In this document: positions 45,726-54,974 of the stretch, piece after piece
Layout of the letters: every line of letters starts with the position of its first letter
Position numbering within the stretch: the first letter of the stretch is position 1
Origin: Planctomycetota bacterium
GTDB lineage: Bacteria > Planctomycetota > UBA1135 > GCA-002686595
Length of the DNA: 64,000 nt
Reading direction: 5' to 3'
Assembly: GCA_020853575.1 (NCBI GenBank)
Contig: JADYYP010000017.1
Coordinates: 158,670 to 222,669, forward strand
Translations under genes and position numbers: made by a program
Notes under the pieces: generated by a model
The model's input: only the letters and a program-made list of their open reading frames with translations
What the model was told of the DNA's origin: nothing
The model's database searches: none

Positions 45726-46382
45726 TCAACGCACGGCGCGCAGCGGATGCCCGGCGCGGGCGAGCCGCGCTCGCACGATGTTGCTGTGCGGTAGCGTCTC
45801 GTTCTGTTCCTCTTCGACGGCGAAACCCGTGCGCGCGAGCAGAGCGTGCATCAGCTCCACGTCCATCGGTGCGAAGCCCGGGTTGCCGGCCGCGCGCGGC
45901 TTGCGCTTGTCGGAGTATTGGATCACGACGTGCGCGTAGGGCCGCAGCAGCGGAGCGAGGTTGCGCAGGTACTCCTCGACCAGCGGCGGATCGAGGTGCA
46001 CGAAGGTGCCGAAGGAGAACACGAAGTCGAGGCTGCGCGCGGGAACGCTGGGGAGGTCACTACCGGTGCTGCGCACGAAGCTCACGTGGGCTTGCGGGCC
46101 GAAGCGCTCGAGCAGGTAGTGGAACATCTCGGCGTGGATGTCGACGCAGTACAGCCGGCCGAAGCCCAGCAGGTCGCGCGTCCAGCGTCCGCCGCCGCAG
46201 CCGATCTCGAGCGCGGTTGCGCCGGGGTCGACATAGGGCAAGAGGAAGCGTTCGCGCACCTCGCGCAGGCAGTCCATCTGGTCCGGGTCGCCCCACTGGT
46301 ACCCGAAGGGCTGCTCTTGGCCTTCCGCGGTCCACTTCTCGAGGTCGCGTTTCCAGCGCTGGTTCCATTCGATGGTCGGCAT
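45726..46382 (-). CDS. Class I SAM-dependent methyltransferase
   Basis: 218 residues from the ATG at 46382. Motif I is seen in ATALEIGCGGGRWTRDLLG, the acidic end of strand 2 in YCVDIHAEM, then motif II/III around SLDFVFSFGTFVHLDPPLVE. The fold is the usual Rossmann-like methyltransferase of small-molecule or sugar-lipid type; no substrate-specific domain is visible. The upstream TIEWNQRWKRDLEKWTAEG is like sugar methyltransferase N-termini. It is 105 bp downstream of the antiporter on the same strand but shows no obvious link to it. Confidence 0.85.
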   Translation of the reverse strand: MPTIEWNQRWKRDLEKWTAEGQEQPFGYQWGDPDQMDCLREVRERFLLPYVDPGATALEIGCGGGRWTRDLLGFGRLYCVDIHAEMFHYLLERFGPQAHVSFVRSTGSDLPSVPARSLDFVFSFGTFVHLDPPLVEEYLRNLAPLLRPYAHVVIQYSDKRKPRAAGNPGFAPMDVELMHALLARTGFAVEEEQNETLPHSNIVRARLARAGHPLRAVR

Positions 46383-46487
46383 CTGGAGGCGATCGAACTC
46401 GCCTTGCGCGCGCCTTGAGCCTCCGGGGGCCGCCACAGCGCGCAGTCTCGGCCTTGGGCGAGGGGCGCACCCGCGGCGTCGCGAGCG

Positions 46488-48062
46488 TCAGCGGGCCGCC
46501 GGCTTGGCCAGCGCCAGGTGCGCGCGGTCGAGCTCGAGCAGCAGTTGCGTGTAGGTCTTGTCGTTGATGCCGCCGTCGTCGCGCAGCCGCAGGAGCTCCG
46601 TGCGTTGCGCGACGACCACCGCCCGCCGCACGTCGAGCGACACCGCGAGCCGCGTGCTGGCCGCCTTGCGTGCTTCGACATCGGCATCGCGCAGGGCGCG
46701 CAGCTCGTCGTCCATCAGCGAGCGCAAGTGGTGCACGGAAATCGGGCAACTGTGGTCGGAACAGAACTCGTCGAGGCGCGCGATCCCCGCGGCGAGCAGT
46801 GCCTCGCGCGCCGTGCGCACCTCGCTCGCGGTGTCGTCTTCGCCGCGGATGCCGAGCAGCGCGATCAAGGGCTGTAGCGTGAGTCCCTGCACGAGCAAGG
46901 TCGCCATCACCACGATCAGCGTGCACGCGACGATCTCGCTGCGGCCGGGGAACGGCGCTCCGTCCGGCAGGTTGGTCGGAAGCGCGAGCGCGGCGGCCAG
47001 CGACACCGCGCCTCTCACGCCTGCCCAGGACACGATCGCCACCGCTCGCGCTGGCGGATAGCCACCTTCACTGGAGCGCAAACGCGGCGAGAGAAAGAGC
47101 GGCACGTACGCGCCGGGGAAGCACCAGGCCATGCGCGTCAGCATCACGATCAGCGTGATCACGAGTCCCGCGACGACCCAAGCGGGGTCCGCCGCGGCGA
47201 TTTCCGGCGCCGCGAAGCCGATCAACAAAAAGCACAGGCCGTTGAACACGAAGGTCAGCATGTCCCAGGTCGCGTACAAGCCGACGCGCGTGTCGCCGTC
47301 GAGCGAGTGGATGCGCCACGCGACGACGAATCCGGAGACGACCACCGCCAGCACGCCCGACGCGCCGAGGAGGTCCGCGAGCCAGTACGACGCGTAGGGC
47401 GCGAGCAGCGAGAGCGCGAACAGCGCATGCACGTCGCGAAACAGCGTGTTGAGTCGCGCGAACAGCGCACCCACACCGAGGCCGACGACGACACCCAACC
47501 CCGCGACGCGCGCGAACGAGAGCGCGGCGTCGACGGCGTCGAAGCCGCCGACGAGCACGACGGCGACGGTGACCTGGACACCGACCAGTCCCGTCGCGTC
47601 GTTGACCAAGCTCTCGCCACCCAGGATCGCCGTGATGCGCCGCGGCACGTGCAAGCGCTCGATCACGGCCTGGACGGCGACGGTGTCGGTCGGGGACAGG
47701 ATCGCGCCCAGGAGCCAACACGCCGAGAGAGGCAACGTCGGCAGCAGCCAATGCGCGGCCCATCCCACGCTGAGGATCGTCGCGACCACCAAGCCCACCG
47801 CGAGCATCACGATCGGCCGCAGCCAGCGCCGGAAGTCGAGCCACGAGGTCTGGAAGGCGTCGGCGTACAGGAGCGGCGGCAGGAACAGCACGAGGATCAG
47901 GTCGGGCTCCAAGCGGATGCGCGGAATGCCGGGCACGAGGGCGGTGGCGAGACCCGCGAGCGCCAGCAGCGCGGGCGCGGGCGCGCGCAAGCGTGGCGCG
48001 AGAGCGCTCGTGAGCGCGAGCAACGCGAGCAACAACAGCAGGCGGGGGAGGGCGTCGTGCAT
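46488..48062 (-). CDS. NhaP-type Na+/H+ antiporter
   Basis: 524 residues from the ATG at 48062. Twelve or so membrane helices span the first 400 residues. The conserved ion-site loop is present: PTDTVAVQAVIERLHVPRR, then ILGGESLVNDATGLVGVQVT, where the GES-x-x-ND pair carries the cation-binding Asp. A later helix has SWAGVRGAVSLAAALALP, also conserved in CPA1 exchangers. The C-terminal 130 residues form a cytosolic helical domain that may regulate activity. It exchanges Na+ (or K+) for H+ across the inner membrane. It is divergent from a membrane phosphodiesterase, 210 bp apart. Confidence 0.95.
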   Translation of the reverse strand: MHDALPRLLLLLALLALTSALAPRLRAPAPALLALAGLATALVPGIPRIRLEPDLILVLFLPPLLYADAFQTSWLDFRRWLRPIVMLAVGLVVATILSVGWAAHWLLPTLPLSACWLLGAILSPTDTVAVQAVIERLHVPRRITAILGGESLVNDATGLVGVQVTVAVVLVGGFDAVDAALSFARVAGLGVVVGLGVGALFARLNTLFRDVHALFALSLLAPYASYWLADLLGASGVLAVVVSGFVVAWRIHSLDGDTRVGLYATWDMLTFVFNGLCFLLIGFAAPEIAAADPAWVVAGLVITLIVMLTRMAWCFPGAYVPLFLSPRLRSSEGGYPPARAVAIVSWAGVRGAVSLAAALALPTNLPDGAPFPGRSEIVACTLIVVMATLLVQGLTLQPLIALLGIRGEDDTASEVRTAREALLAAGIARLDEFCSDHSCPISVHHLRSLMDDELRALRDADVEARKAASTRLAVSLDVRRAVVVAQRTELLRLRDDGGINDKTYTQLLLELDRAHLALAKPAAR

Positions 48063-48256
48063 GTGCGCAGCATGGTGGACGATCCGTCGCGAGTGTCCAG
48101 CTCCCTGGTGCGCCGAGCGCGTCGGAGCGCGCCCGGACGCACTTGGGTGCCGCAGCGCGGCGACGCCGACGCCTCCCGGCGAACGCGCCGCCACGGTCGC
48201 GACCGCGCTGCGGGACGAGCACTTCGCCATACCGTGCACGCAGGCCGAGCACGCCG

Positions 48257-48262
48257 TATCGT
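48257..48262 (+). promoter_or_regulatory. Candidate -10 element (TATCGT)
   Basis: TATCGT 10 nt before the GTG at 48273; GGAG in between may be a ribosome-binding site, so the leaderless reading is uncertain. Confidence 0.3.
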
Positions 48263-48272
48263 GGAGCGCTTC

Positions 48273-50177
48273 GTGAGCACTCAGCCGAATCGATTTCGTT
48301 CGCTCGCTGCCCGCGCCGCCGGTTGGGGGCTGGGCAGCGCGTGGTCTGGTGCATGCGTCGGCGCGCTCGCCGTGCGCGGCAACCTCTCGCTCCAGGGGCC
48401 GGAACAGGCTTGGCCCGCGTTGGCCTGGGTCGTCGCGCTGTACCTCGCGCTCGGAGCAGGTTTCGCCGCAGTCGTAGAGCTCGGCGCGTGGCGCGCGACG
48501 CGCGCGACCTGCGCTCGCCGCGCCTTCGTCTCGTCTCTGTGCGCTGCGCTCGCCGTGTTGCCGGTGTTCGCGGCGACGCAAGCCACGATCGCGCAGGTCA
48601 ACTGGCGTGGGGCATCGCATCCGACGAACGTGGCGCTGGCGCTCGCGGCGGCGGCGCTGACGGCGTTGGCGCTGCGCATCGTCGTCGCGCGACGCGAGCG
48701 ACTCGGTTCGGCGCGCGTCGCGGGAGTGTGCGCGTCGCTGGTGGCATTCGGGACACTGGCCATCGCGCTGTGGGGCGCGAGCGCGGCCCCTGCGCGTGAG
48801 CTGGGCGAAATGCCCAAGCTCGAACGTGCCCCGACCGCGCTCCCGCGCGTCCTGGTGATCGGCATCGACGGGCTCGACTGGGAACGCCTGCGCCCGCTGG
48901 TCGAGGCCGGTCGCGCCCCACACTTCGCGCGCTTGATCGAACAGTCGTACCGCGCCCCGCTCGCGACCTTCGAGCCGACTTGGTCGCCGATCGTCTGGAA
49001 CACCATCTCCACCGGTGTCCCGATGGAGCAGCACGGCGTGCAGGATTTCACCGAGCTCGAGATCCCTGGCTTGGCTCGCGGCGCGCAACGCTTGTACCCC
49101 AAGCTCTTCAGCGAAGCGCTCTTGCCCGAGTTCACCGGGCTCGCCAACGTCGCGGCCGAGCTCGCCGATCGCGGTTGGGTTCGCGAAGTGGCGATCAGCG
49201 GCTTGCAGCGGCGCAGCAAGGCGTTTTGGAACGTGCTCTCGGAGCAGGGCGTCGACGTCGGCGTCGTGCGCTGGTGGGCGAGCTGGCCCGCCGAGGACGT
49301 CCGCGGTTGGTTCGTCAGCGACAACGATCCGCTGTCGCACGCGCTCTCCAAGTCGAAGATGAGCGTGAAGGACGGTGAGATCGCGTTGGCGCACATGACG
49401 TCGCCGCCGGAGCTGGCGCACGAGCTGATCTCGATGATCGAGCCTCCCGCCGGCGACGCGCGCGTCTCGCGCGAGGCCTTCGACGCCATCCTGCGCGATC
49501 CGATCCTGCGCGACCTGACCGCCGAGGACGTCGCGCAGCTGCGCGACGACGCGGTCAACGTCCGCTGGTTCGACATCATCCGGCGCGGCGACGAGTTCTC
49601 GACGCGTGCGGCGCTCCATTTGTGGAGCGAGAAGCGCGTGACGCTGTGCGCCGTGTATCTGCGGGCGATCGACAACCTGAGCCATCGCATGTGGCGCAAC
49701 ACGGGCGTGGTCGACCACACCTACGAGTTCACCGACGCGCGCCTGGGTGAGCTGCTCGCGGCGGTCGGCGATGACACGACCGTGATGGTGCTCTCCGATC
49801 ACGGTTGGTGCTACGAGCCCGGCCCGCGCTTCGCGCACAATCACGCCCCGCCAGGCGTGCTCATCCTGCGCGGCCCGGATGTCGCGCCTCGCCAGGTTTC
49901 CGGCGAAGACGACATGCCGACTGTGTTCGACATCGCACCGACGCTGCTCGCGCTGTACGACGTGCCCAAGAGCGCCGCGGTTCCAGGGCGCGTGCTGAAA
50001 GAGGCCTTCCGACCCGGTGCGCTCGCTGCGGGTGAACGGAGCGACATCCCGACCTGGGGTAGTTACCGACCGAAGTGGACCTCGCGCGCGGCGCGCGGCG
50101 ACGAGTCCGGGCGCAAGGAAGCCGCCGAGTTGTTGCGCCACCTCGGATATCTCGACAACGGTCGCTCGCAGCGTTGA
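48273..50177 (+). CDS. Membrane alkaline-phosphatase-superfamily phosphodiesterase
   Basis: 634 residues from the GTG at 48273 (GGAG 8 nt upstream). About four hydrophobic helices in the first 180 residues are followed by a catalytic domain of the type I phosphodiesterase/nucleotide pyrophosphatase superfamily: metal ligand Asp199 in VLVIGIDGLDW, the nucleophile region PTWSPIVWNTISTGVPMEQH, LRAIDNLSHRMW, LSDHGWCYEPG and AHNHAPPGVLILRG. The superfamily includes lipid-modifying phosphoglycerol and phosphoethanolamine transferases and nucleases; the membrane anchor favours envelope substrates. It is divergent from the antiporter. Confidence 0.85.
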   Translation: MSTQPNRFRSLAARAAGWGLGSAWSGACVGALAVRGNLSLQGPEQAWPALAWVVALYLALGAGFAAVVELGAWRATRATCARRAFVSSLCAALAVLPVFAATQATIAQVNWRGASHPTNVALALAAAALTALALRIVVARRERLGSARVAGVCASLVAFGTLAIALWGASAAPARELGEMPKLERAPTALPRVLVIGIDGLDWERLRPLVEAGRAPHFARLIEQSYRAPLATFEPTWSPIVWNTISTGVPMEQHGVQDFTELEIPGLARGAQRLYPKLFSEALLPEFTGLANVAAELADRGWVREVAISGLQRRSKAFWNVLSEQGVDVGVVRWWASWPAEDVRGWFVSDNDPLSHALSKSKMSVKDGEIALAHMTSPPELAHELISMIEPPAGDARVSREAFDAILRDPILRDLTAEDVAQLRDDAVNVRWFDIIRRGDEFSTRAALHLWSEKRVTLCAVYLRAIDNLSHRMWRNTGVVDHTYEFTDARLGELLAAVGDDTTVMVLSDHGWCYEPGPRFAHNHAPPGVLILRGPDVAPRQVSGEDDMPTVFDIAPTLLALYDVPKSAAVPGRVLKEAFRPGALAAGERSDIPTWGSYRPKWTSRAARGDESGRKEAAELLRHLGYLDNGRSQR

Positions 50178-50205
50178 ACGTCGTGGGCTCGCGTTCCGAA
50201 CGACG

Positions 50206-50211
50206 TTGACA
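50206..50211 (+). promoter_or_regulatory. Candidate -35 element (TTGACA)
   Basis: An exact TTGACA lies 61 nt upstream of the ATG at 50272; no good -10 hexamer at the usual 17-bp spacing was found, so a promoter here is tentative. Confidence 0.25.
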
Positions 50212-50271
50212 AACCAAGGCTGCGTTCCCACGCTCTGCGCGCTGAACGTCCGGCGGAGGATTCGGATCCCG

Positions 50272-52269
50272 ATGAAACACTACGTCATGGCTTCGGCCGC
50301 CGTGCTGCTCGCGGCGTGCACCACGTACACCGAGCGCGTCGATCCGGCGGACGTGCGTTTCGAGAAGCCCGCGCCGAGCGCGGACCAGACCGATCCGAGC
50401 TCGACGGATCCGCGGCGCATCACGCGCGAGAGCTTCGCGCCGTTCGTCGAAGCGCTGCGGCGCAAGGCGCCCGAGGGAGCCAGCGTCGGGTTCCTGCCTC
50501 TCGCGTGCTACGACTTGCGCCGCAACGGGCCGTTCGTCTCGGACCTCGCGATGTTGGTCCCCGATGAGCTCTGCCGGCAAGTCGAGTCCGACGGAGTGCG
50601 TCGCACGCTGCTGGCGCCGCGCGACATGGAGGGGCGCATCGCGGACTCGAATCTCGCGCGCAGCGAGCTGTTCGCGCGCTCGTCGATCGAGCTGCGCGCC
50701 GAGCGCATGGGGGTTGACGTGCTCGTGCTGGGCGAGCTGCGCCGCGAGCGCGACGTCGGGCGTTCAGGACGCGACGAGCTGCGCGTCGAGATCGTCGCCA
50801 TCGACGTCGAGAGCCGTGCCGTGCTCGCACGCGCCGATGCGACGAGCTACTTCAGCGACGTCGAGCGCAACGTTCGCCTGTACCAGCTCGCGGACCGCGA
50901 CGGACTGTGGCTTTCCGACAGCAAGTGGGAAGTGCCCGAGGACGAGCGCACGCTCGACCGCGAGCTGGCGGTCGCCGCGCGCGTGCTGGCGCGCCGCGCT
51001 GGCTCCGCATGTTCCTCCGCGCGCTCCACGGGCGCGGTGTACGTCGCGCCGACCGACACCGGCAACCTGGTGAGCCAGCTCGCTTACTTGCGCGCCGCGC
51101 AGGGCGCCTACAACGCCGAATTGCGCCGCCGCAGCGAGAGCGCGGTGCGCAGCGGAGGGCAACTCGACATGACCGCGCCGGTGACGCTCGTCGACGGCGA
51201 GTTCGAGTCGATGCAGGCCGCCGAGGCTTTCCTCAAGCACCTAGAGGAAGCCGCGCGCGCGACTCCGGCGATGCGGTTCGGCGAGGGCTTGAGCGCGCGC
51301 CTGCGCGCCGAGCTGCAGCAGCAACCCAGCGGCCGCGAAGTCCGCGATTTCGGCTCCGCCGCGTCGGCCGACACGCAGCGCGCCAGCTTCGTGCTCGCGA
51401 CCCAAGGCTTGGCCGCCAGCCCCGAGGCGCGCAAGGCGCTCGCGGGCGAAGGCGTCGGCGTCGTGCTCGCGCCGCGCTTGGAGCACGTGGGCTCCAATTG
51501 GATCGTGCGCGTCGACGTGCTCGATCTGGGAGCCCAAGGCAGCACACCGACGAAGTCGTTCACGCTCGACTCCAAGTTCAACCAGGCGCTGCAGGCGGAG
51601 CTCGGCCTCGAGCGCATCGGAGTGTCCGTGCCGGTGCACGAGTTCGTGCGCGAGCGCCGAGAGTCCTGGGAGCGCGTCTTCGCCAACGCCGAGAGCGGCG
51701 TGGTCTACATCGAGGGCACGGGCGGCGCGGGCACCGGGTTTCTGGCCACCAGCGCGGGGCACATCGTCACCAGCTCGAAGACCGCGCAATCGCTCGGCGC
51801 CAACGCGGCCGTGTACTTCTCGGATCGTTCCAAGCACGCCTTCAGCGTGCTGCGCGACGACGCGCTGTGGGACATCGCGGTGCTCAAGGTCGATGCACCG
51901 CCGGCCGGTGCGCGAGCGCTCGAGTTCGCCGATGCATCCGCGGCGCGCGCCGGAGCCGCTGTCGCGGTGTTCGGGCATCCGCTCGGCACCAGCGGCTGGG
52001 TGATCTCGCCGGGTTACTTGGGCTCGACCACGGAGCTCGAGACGCGCGCGGCGGGAGCGCGACAAGCGCTGCTCTACAACTGCCCGACGCGCGAAGGCAA
52101 CAGCGGCAGCCCAGTGCTGTTGGCCGACGGTCGCGTCGTCGCGGTGCACTCGCACGCCATGCCCGGCGCGGGCAAGAACAGCCTCGACCCGCAGGCCTTC
52201 ACGGGCTTTGCCTACGGCGCGCCGGCCGACGAGGCGCGCGCGATCCTGGCCTCCGCGCTCGCACACTAG
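50272..52269 (+). CDS. Lipoprotein with trypsin-like domain lacking catalytic His
   Basis: 665 residues from the ATG at 50272 with CGGAGGA upstream. The signal ends in a lipobox (LLAAC). Residues about 60-230 (VGFLPLACYDLRRNGPFVSD, VDVLVLGELRRERDVGRSG) resemble FlgO-like or other outer-membrane helper domains; a further helical region follows. Residues about 480-650 have the shape of an S1C/HtrA protease: GTGFLATSAGHIVTSSKTAQ, LWDIAVLKVDAP, and REGNSGSPVLLADGRVV. Ser611 and Asp534 are in place, but the catalytic His position holds Lys503. The domain is thus probably inactive as a protease and may bind peptides. It precedes the LpoB-like gene by 72 bp. Confidence 0.75.
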   Translation: MKHYVMASAAVLLAACTTYTERVDPADVRFEKPAPSADQTDPSSTDPRRITRESFAPFVEALRRKAPEGASVGFLPLACYDLRRNGPFVSDLAMLVPDELCRQVESDGVRRTLLAPRDMEGRIADSNLARSELFARSSIELRAERMGVDVLVLGELRRERDVGRSGRDELRVEIVAIDVESRAVLARADATSYFSDVERNVRLYQLADRDGLWLSDSKWEVPEDERTLDRELAVAARVLARRAGSACSSARSTGAVYVAPTDTGNLVSQLAYLRAAQGAYNAELRRRSESAVRSGGQLDMTAPVTLVDGEFESMQAAEAFLKHLEEAARATPAMRFGEGLSARLRAELQQQPSGREVRDFGSAASADTQRASFVLATQGLAASPEARKALAGEGVGVVLAPRLEHVGSNWIVRVDVLDLGAQGSTPTKSFTLDSKFNQALQAELGLERIGVSVPVHEFVRERRESWERVFANAESGVVYIEGTGGAGTGFLATSAGHIVTSSKTAQSLGANAAVYFSDRSKHAFSVLRDDALWDIAVLKVDAPPAGARALEFADASAARAGAAVAVFGHPLGTSGWVISPGYLGSTTELETRAAGARQALLYNCPTREGNSGSPVLLADGRVVAVHSHAMPGAGKNSLDPQAFTGFAYGAPADEARAILASALAH

Positions 52270-52341
52270 ACCCACCTCGATCGGCGTCGCCGGTCGACCT
52301 CCCTTCCTCGTTCGATTCTCACTCCTCGAGACACCTGTTCC

Positions 52342-52965
52342 ATGAAGACCAACCTTCTCTTCGCCTCGCTCGCGGCCGCGGCCGCGCTGTGCTCCTCGTG
52401 CGCGACCGGCCGCGTGATGTCGAACGACGAGCCCAGCATGGTCGGCGCGACCAACGCCGGCTCGGAGGTCTACGACGCGGCCGTGCGCAGCGTTCTGCAG
52501 AAGGTGCTCGACGAGCACACGCAGAAGTTCCTGCACAATGCCGCGGGCAAGTGGAACGTGGCCTTCATCGGCGTCGAGAACAAGAGCGCGGAGGAGCTCG
52601 GCGACTTCGAGGAAGCGATCTACTCCAACATCCAGGACGTCTTGTCCAATTCCGAGCTCTACACGCCGATCGATCGGCGCTACGTCACCGCGGCGCTCAA
52701 CGCCAACCGCCTGACGCCCGACCAGCTGTTCCTCGAGGTGCCGCGCCAGCAATTCCGCTCCGTGATCGGCAAGAACGGCAAGACGCCGGACATCCTGCTG
52801 TTCGCCAAGACCACCTCGCAGACCACGCGCGGGTCCAAGGACATCCTCGGTCGTCAAGAGTCCGAGCGCACGTATCAGTTGCAGCTCGACTTCGTGAGCG
52901 CCGAGACCGGCGAGCAGCTGACCACCAAGAAGTCCGAGCCGATTCGCAAGCAGTACACGAAGTAG
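52342..52965 (+). CDS. LpoB-like penicillin-binding protein activator lipoprotein
   Basis: 207 residues with a lipobox (SSCAT). The mature domain reads KWNVAFIGVENKSAEELGDF, then EEAIYSNIQDVLSNSELYTP, YVTAALNANRLTPDQLFLE and IGKNGKTPDILLFAKTTSQT. This is the LpoB/YcfM family, in which an outer-membrane lipoprotein binds and activates the peptidoglycan synthase PBP1b through a small alpha/beta domain. It sits 16 bp upstream of a COG3014-like lipoprotein, the partner usually found beside lpoB in proteobacteria. Its task here is presumed to be the same; no PBP gene is in the window. Confidence 0.85.
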   Translation: MKTNLLFASLAAAAALCSSCATGRVMSNDEPSMVGATNAGSEVYDAAVRSVLQKVLDEHTQKFLHNAAGKWNVAFIGVENKSAEELGDFEEAIYSNIQDVLSNSELYTPIDRRYVTAALNANRLTPDQLFLEVPRQQFRSVIGKNGKTPDILLFAKTTSQTTRGSKDILGRQESERTYQLQLDFVSAETGEQLTTKKSEPIRKQYTK

Positions 52966-52981
52966 AGCGGCGCTGGTCTCG

Positions 52982-54424
52982 ATGAAGCGACGTCCCGATC
53001 CGCTCGCGCGTCGGCGCGCGCACGGCCCGCGCGCCGTGCTCGCGTCGGCGCTGCTGGTGCTCGCGCCGGCCTGCAAGACCTACTCGGAGGAGCTGGAGCA
53101 GTTCTCGAACGAGTGGGACGTCGGCCGCTTCGAGGCCGCCAACGCCACGCTCGAGGAGCTGATCGCGGACGACTCCGACGTCGAGCTCGAGTTGGTCGCG
53201 CGCACCAAGGGCACCGACGAGTCCATCGACCTCGAGACTTCGAACGGTTGTGCGCTGCTGCTCGAGAAGGGCATGGTCAACCTGGTGCTCGGCGACTCCG
53301 AAGCGGCGATCAAGGTCTGGCGTCGCTGCCGCGACACGCTCGACGTGCGCTACAAGAACGGGGCGACCGAGTTCTTCTCGACGGCACTCGGCGACGACAC
53401 CGGCCTCCAGTACGCGGGAGCGGACTACGAGCACATCCTGGTGCGCGCGATGCTGGCCCTGGCCGAGCTCGTCGCCAACGGACCGCGCGGCGAGGCCTAT
53501 CCCTACGCGCTGCAAATCGCCGAGAAACAAGAGGAGATCATCGGTTCGAGCTTCGGCGAGGCCGAGGGCTACAAGCCGCGCGCCCAGTACCAACGCGTCG
53601 CGCTCGGCGCGTATCTGCAGGGCGTGATCCTCGAGGAGCAGCTCTCCGTCAGCGAGGCGCACAAGGTCTACGCACGCGGGCTCGAGTACGCGGGGCAGTC
53701 GGAACTGCTCGCGGAGGCCGTGCGGCGCACGCAGGCCGGCGAAGCGCGCTCGTCCCAGGGACACGCGCTGGTCCACGTCTTCTACCTCGCGGGTCGCGGC
53801 CCGAAGCTGGTGGAGAGCCAATCTCCCGCCACCGACATCGCGCGCGACATCGTCGCGGTGCGTTCGATGGTCCACGACCAGCTGCCGGTCGCGCTGTTCC
53901 AGAAGCCGATCCCGATCCCTGCGGTCGCCGTGCGCGATCCGCTGGTGGCGCCGCTCGAGATCGCCGTCGACGGCGAGCGCGCGGCCGCGACCCAAGTGCT
54001 GCTCGACCTCAACGTCGTGGCCACGCAGCAAGCGCTGGCCAACTTGCCGATGATCCTGGCGCGCGCTGTCGTGCGGCGCATCGCCAAGGGCGTCGGCAGC
54101 CACGCGCTCGGCCAAGCGGCGGGCGAGTCGGACAAGCAGGCGGGCCAAGCGGTCGAAGCACTGGCCAACCTGTTCTCGACGGTGTTCGAGCGCGCCGACA
54201 CGCGCCAGTGGTCGACGCTGCCAGCGTTCATCCACGTGGCGCGCTTCGAAGTGCCGACGGGTGAGCATGCGCTGACCTTCGGGGCCGTGCTCCCGCCGGT
54301 GCGCATCGCGGTCGACCAAGCGCGCGACACGTACATCGTGATCGTGCAGCCCAACACCAACGGACCAGGCGCGGTGCTGGTCGACGCCTACAGTCGAGTC
54401 GACGCGCTGCCTGCGTCGAATTGA
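52982..54424 (+). CDS. COG3014-like lipoprotein
   Basis: 480 residues with a lipobox (LAPAC). The mature protein is a helical TPR-like solenoid (NEWDVGRFEAANATLEELIA, EKGMVNLVLGDSEAAIKVWR) with the segment LQYAGADYEHILVRAMLALA that is typical of COG3014 lipoproteins; residues about 240-330 (FYLAGRGPKLVESQSP, LPVALFQKPIPIPAVAVRDP) form a beta part. COG3014 proteins are encoded with LpoB and YcfL in many Gram-negative bacteria, which matches the 16-bp distance here. The molecular task is not known; a link to peptidoglycan synthase control is inferred. Confidence 0.85.
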   Translation: MKRRPDPLARRRAHGPRAVLASALLVLAPACKTYSEELEQFSNEWDVGRFEAANATLEELIADDSDVELELVARTKGTDESIDLETSNGCALLLEKGMVNLVLGDSEAAIKVWRRCRDTLDVRYKNGATEFFSTALGDDTGLQYAGADYEHILVRAMLALAELVANGPRGEAYPYALQIAEKQEEIIGSSFGEAEGYKPRAQYQRVALGAYLQGVILEEQLSVSEAHKVYARGLEYAGQSELLAEAVRRTQAGEARSSQGHALVHVFYLAGRGPKLVESQSPATDIARDIVAVRSMVHDQLPVALFQKPIPIPAVAVRDPLVAPLEIAVDGERAAATQVLLDLNVVATQQALANLPMILARAVVRRIAKGVGSHALGQAAGESDKQAGQAVEALANLFSTVFERADTRQWSTLPAFIHVARFEVPTGEHALTFGAVLPPVRIAVDQARDTYIVIVQPNTNGPGAVLVDAYSRVDALPASN

Positions 54425-54460
54425 CGCCGCGGCTCGGTCCAGCCGCAGCCGATGCGTCAA
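54421..54460. terminator. Inverted repeat spanning both stop codons of convergent genes
   Basis: TTGACGC (54421-54427) pairs with GCGTCAA (54454-54460), and GCGGCT (54429-54434) with AGCCGC (54441-54446), leaving a bulge on one side and a 6-nt loop. The structure covers the TGA codons of both genes, so each terminator arm includes a stop codon. Confidence 0.45.
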
Positions 54461-54945
54461 TCGAAGTGCGGGTGCGCCTCGAATTGGACGGGCACGTCCG
54501 CGAACTCGCCGGTGTTGTTGTAGTTGATGCTGAGCTCGTCGCCCGGGGCGATCTCGCGCAGCGCGACGAAGTCGATCACCAACTGGTCCTCGCGGCTCTC
54601 GAACTCGAGGTTCGGCGTGAACGAGTGGTTGTAGAGCGAGCCGTATCCGAGCGCGAGCGCGCCGCTTTCCTCGTCGGCGCCCCATTCGAAGTAGTAGCGC
54701 GCGAGCAGCGTTCCGCGGATCTGCGCGAGCTCCTCGGGCGTGAGCACGATCACCGGAGCTCGCTCGACGAGCTCCCCGACGGCGAAGGCGCGCTGGGCCA
54801 CGACTCCGCGGCCTCGGCCGGGGGTGAAGACGACGGACAGAGGCGGGGCGGAGAGCGGCGGCGAGGAGGGTTTCACGGCTCGAGTGCGCAACGCGAGGGC
54901 GGAGTGCAGCGCGGGATTCTGCGAAGCGAAACGGCACTGCGCCAT
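54457..54945 (-). CDS. SET-domain protein
   Basis: 162 residues from the ATG at 54945. The SET methyltransferase core is visible: VFTPGRGRGVVAQRAFAVGE (strand with G-x-G), the tyrosine in RGTLLARYYFEWG, LGYGSLYNHSFTPNLEFES with the N-H-S motif, and ALREIAPGDELSINYNNTG with the catalytic tyrosine. It is short, without pre- or post-SET domains. Such bacterial proteins are predicted lysine methyltransferases, but substrates are not known. It is the third gene of an operon behind a radical SAM enzyme and PgeF (29 bp gap). Confidence 0.82.
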   Translation of the reverse strand: MAQCRFASQNPALHSALALRTRAVKPSSPPLSAPPLSVVFTPGRGRGVVAQRAFAVGELVERAPVIVLTPEELAQIRGTLLARYYFEWGADEESGALALGYGSLYNHSFTPNLEFESREDQLVIDFVALREIAPGDELSINYNNTGEFADVPVQFEAHPHFD

Positions 54946-54974
54946 GGGGTGGACGCGGGCCAGGGAACGGCGGC

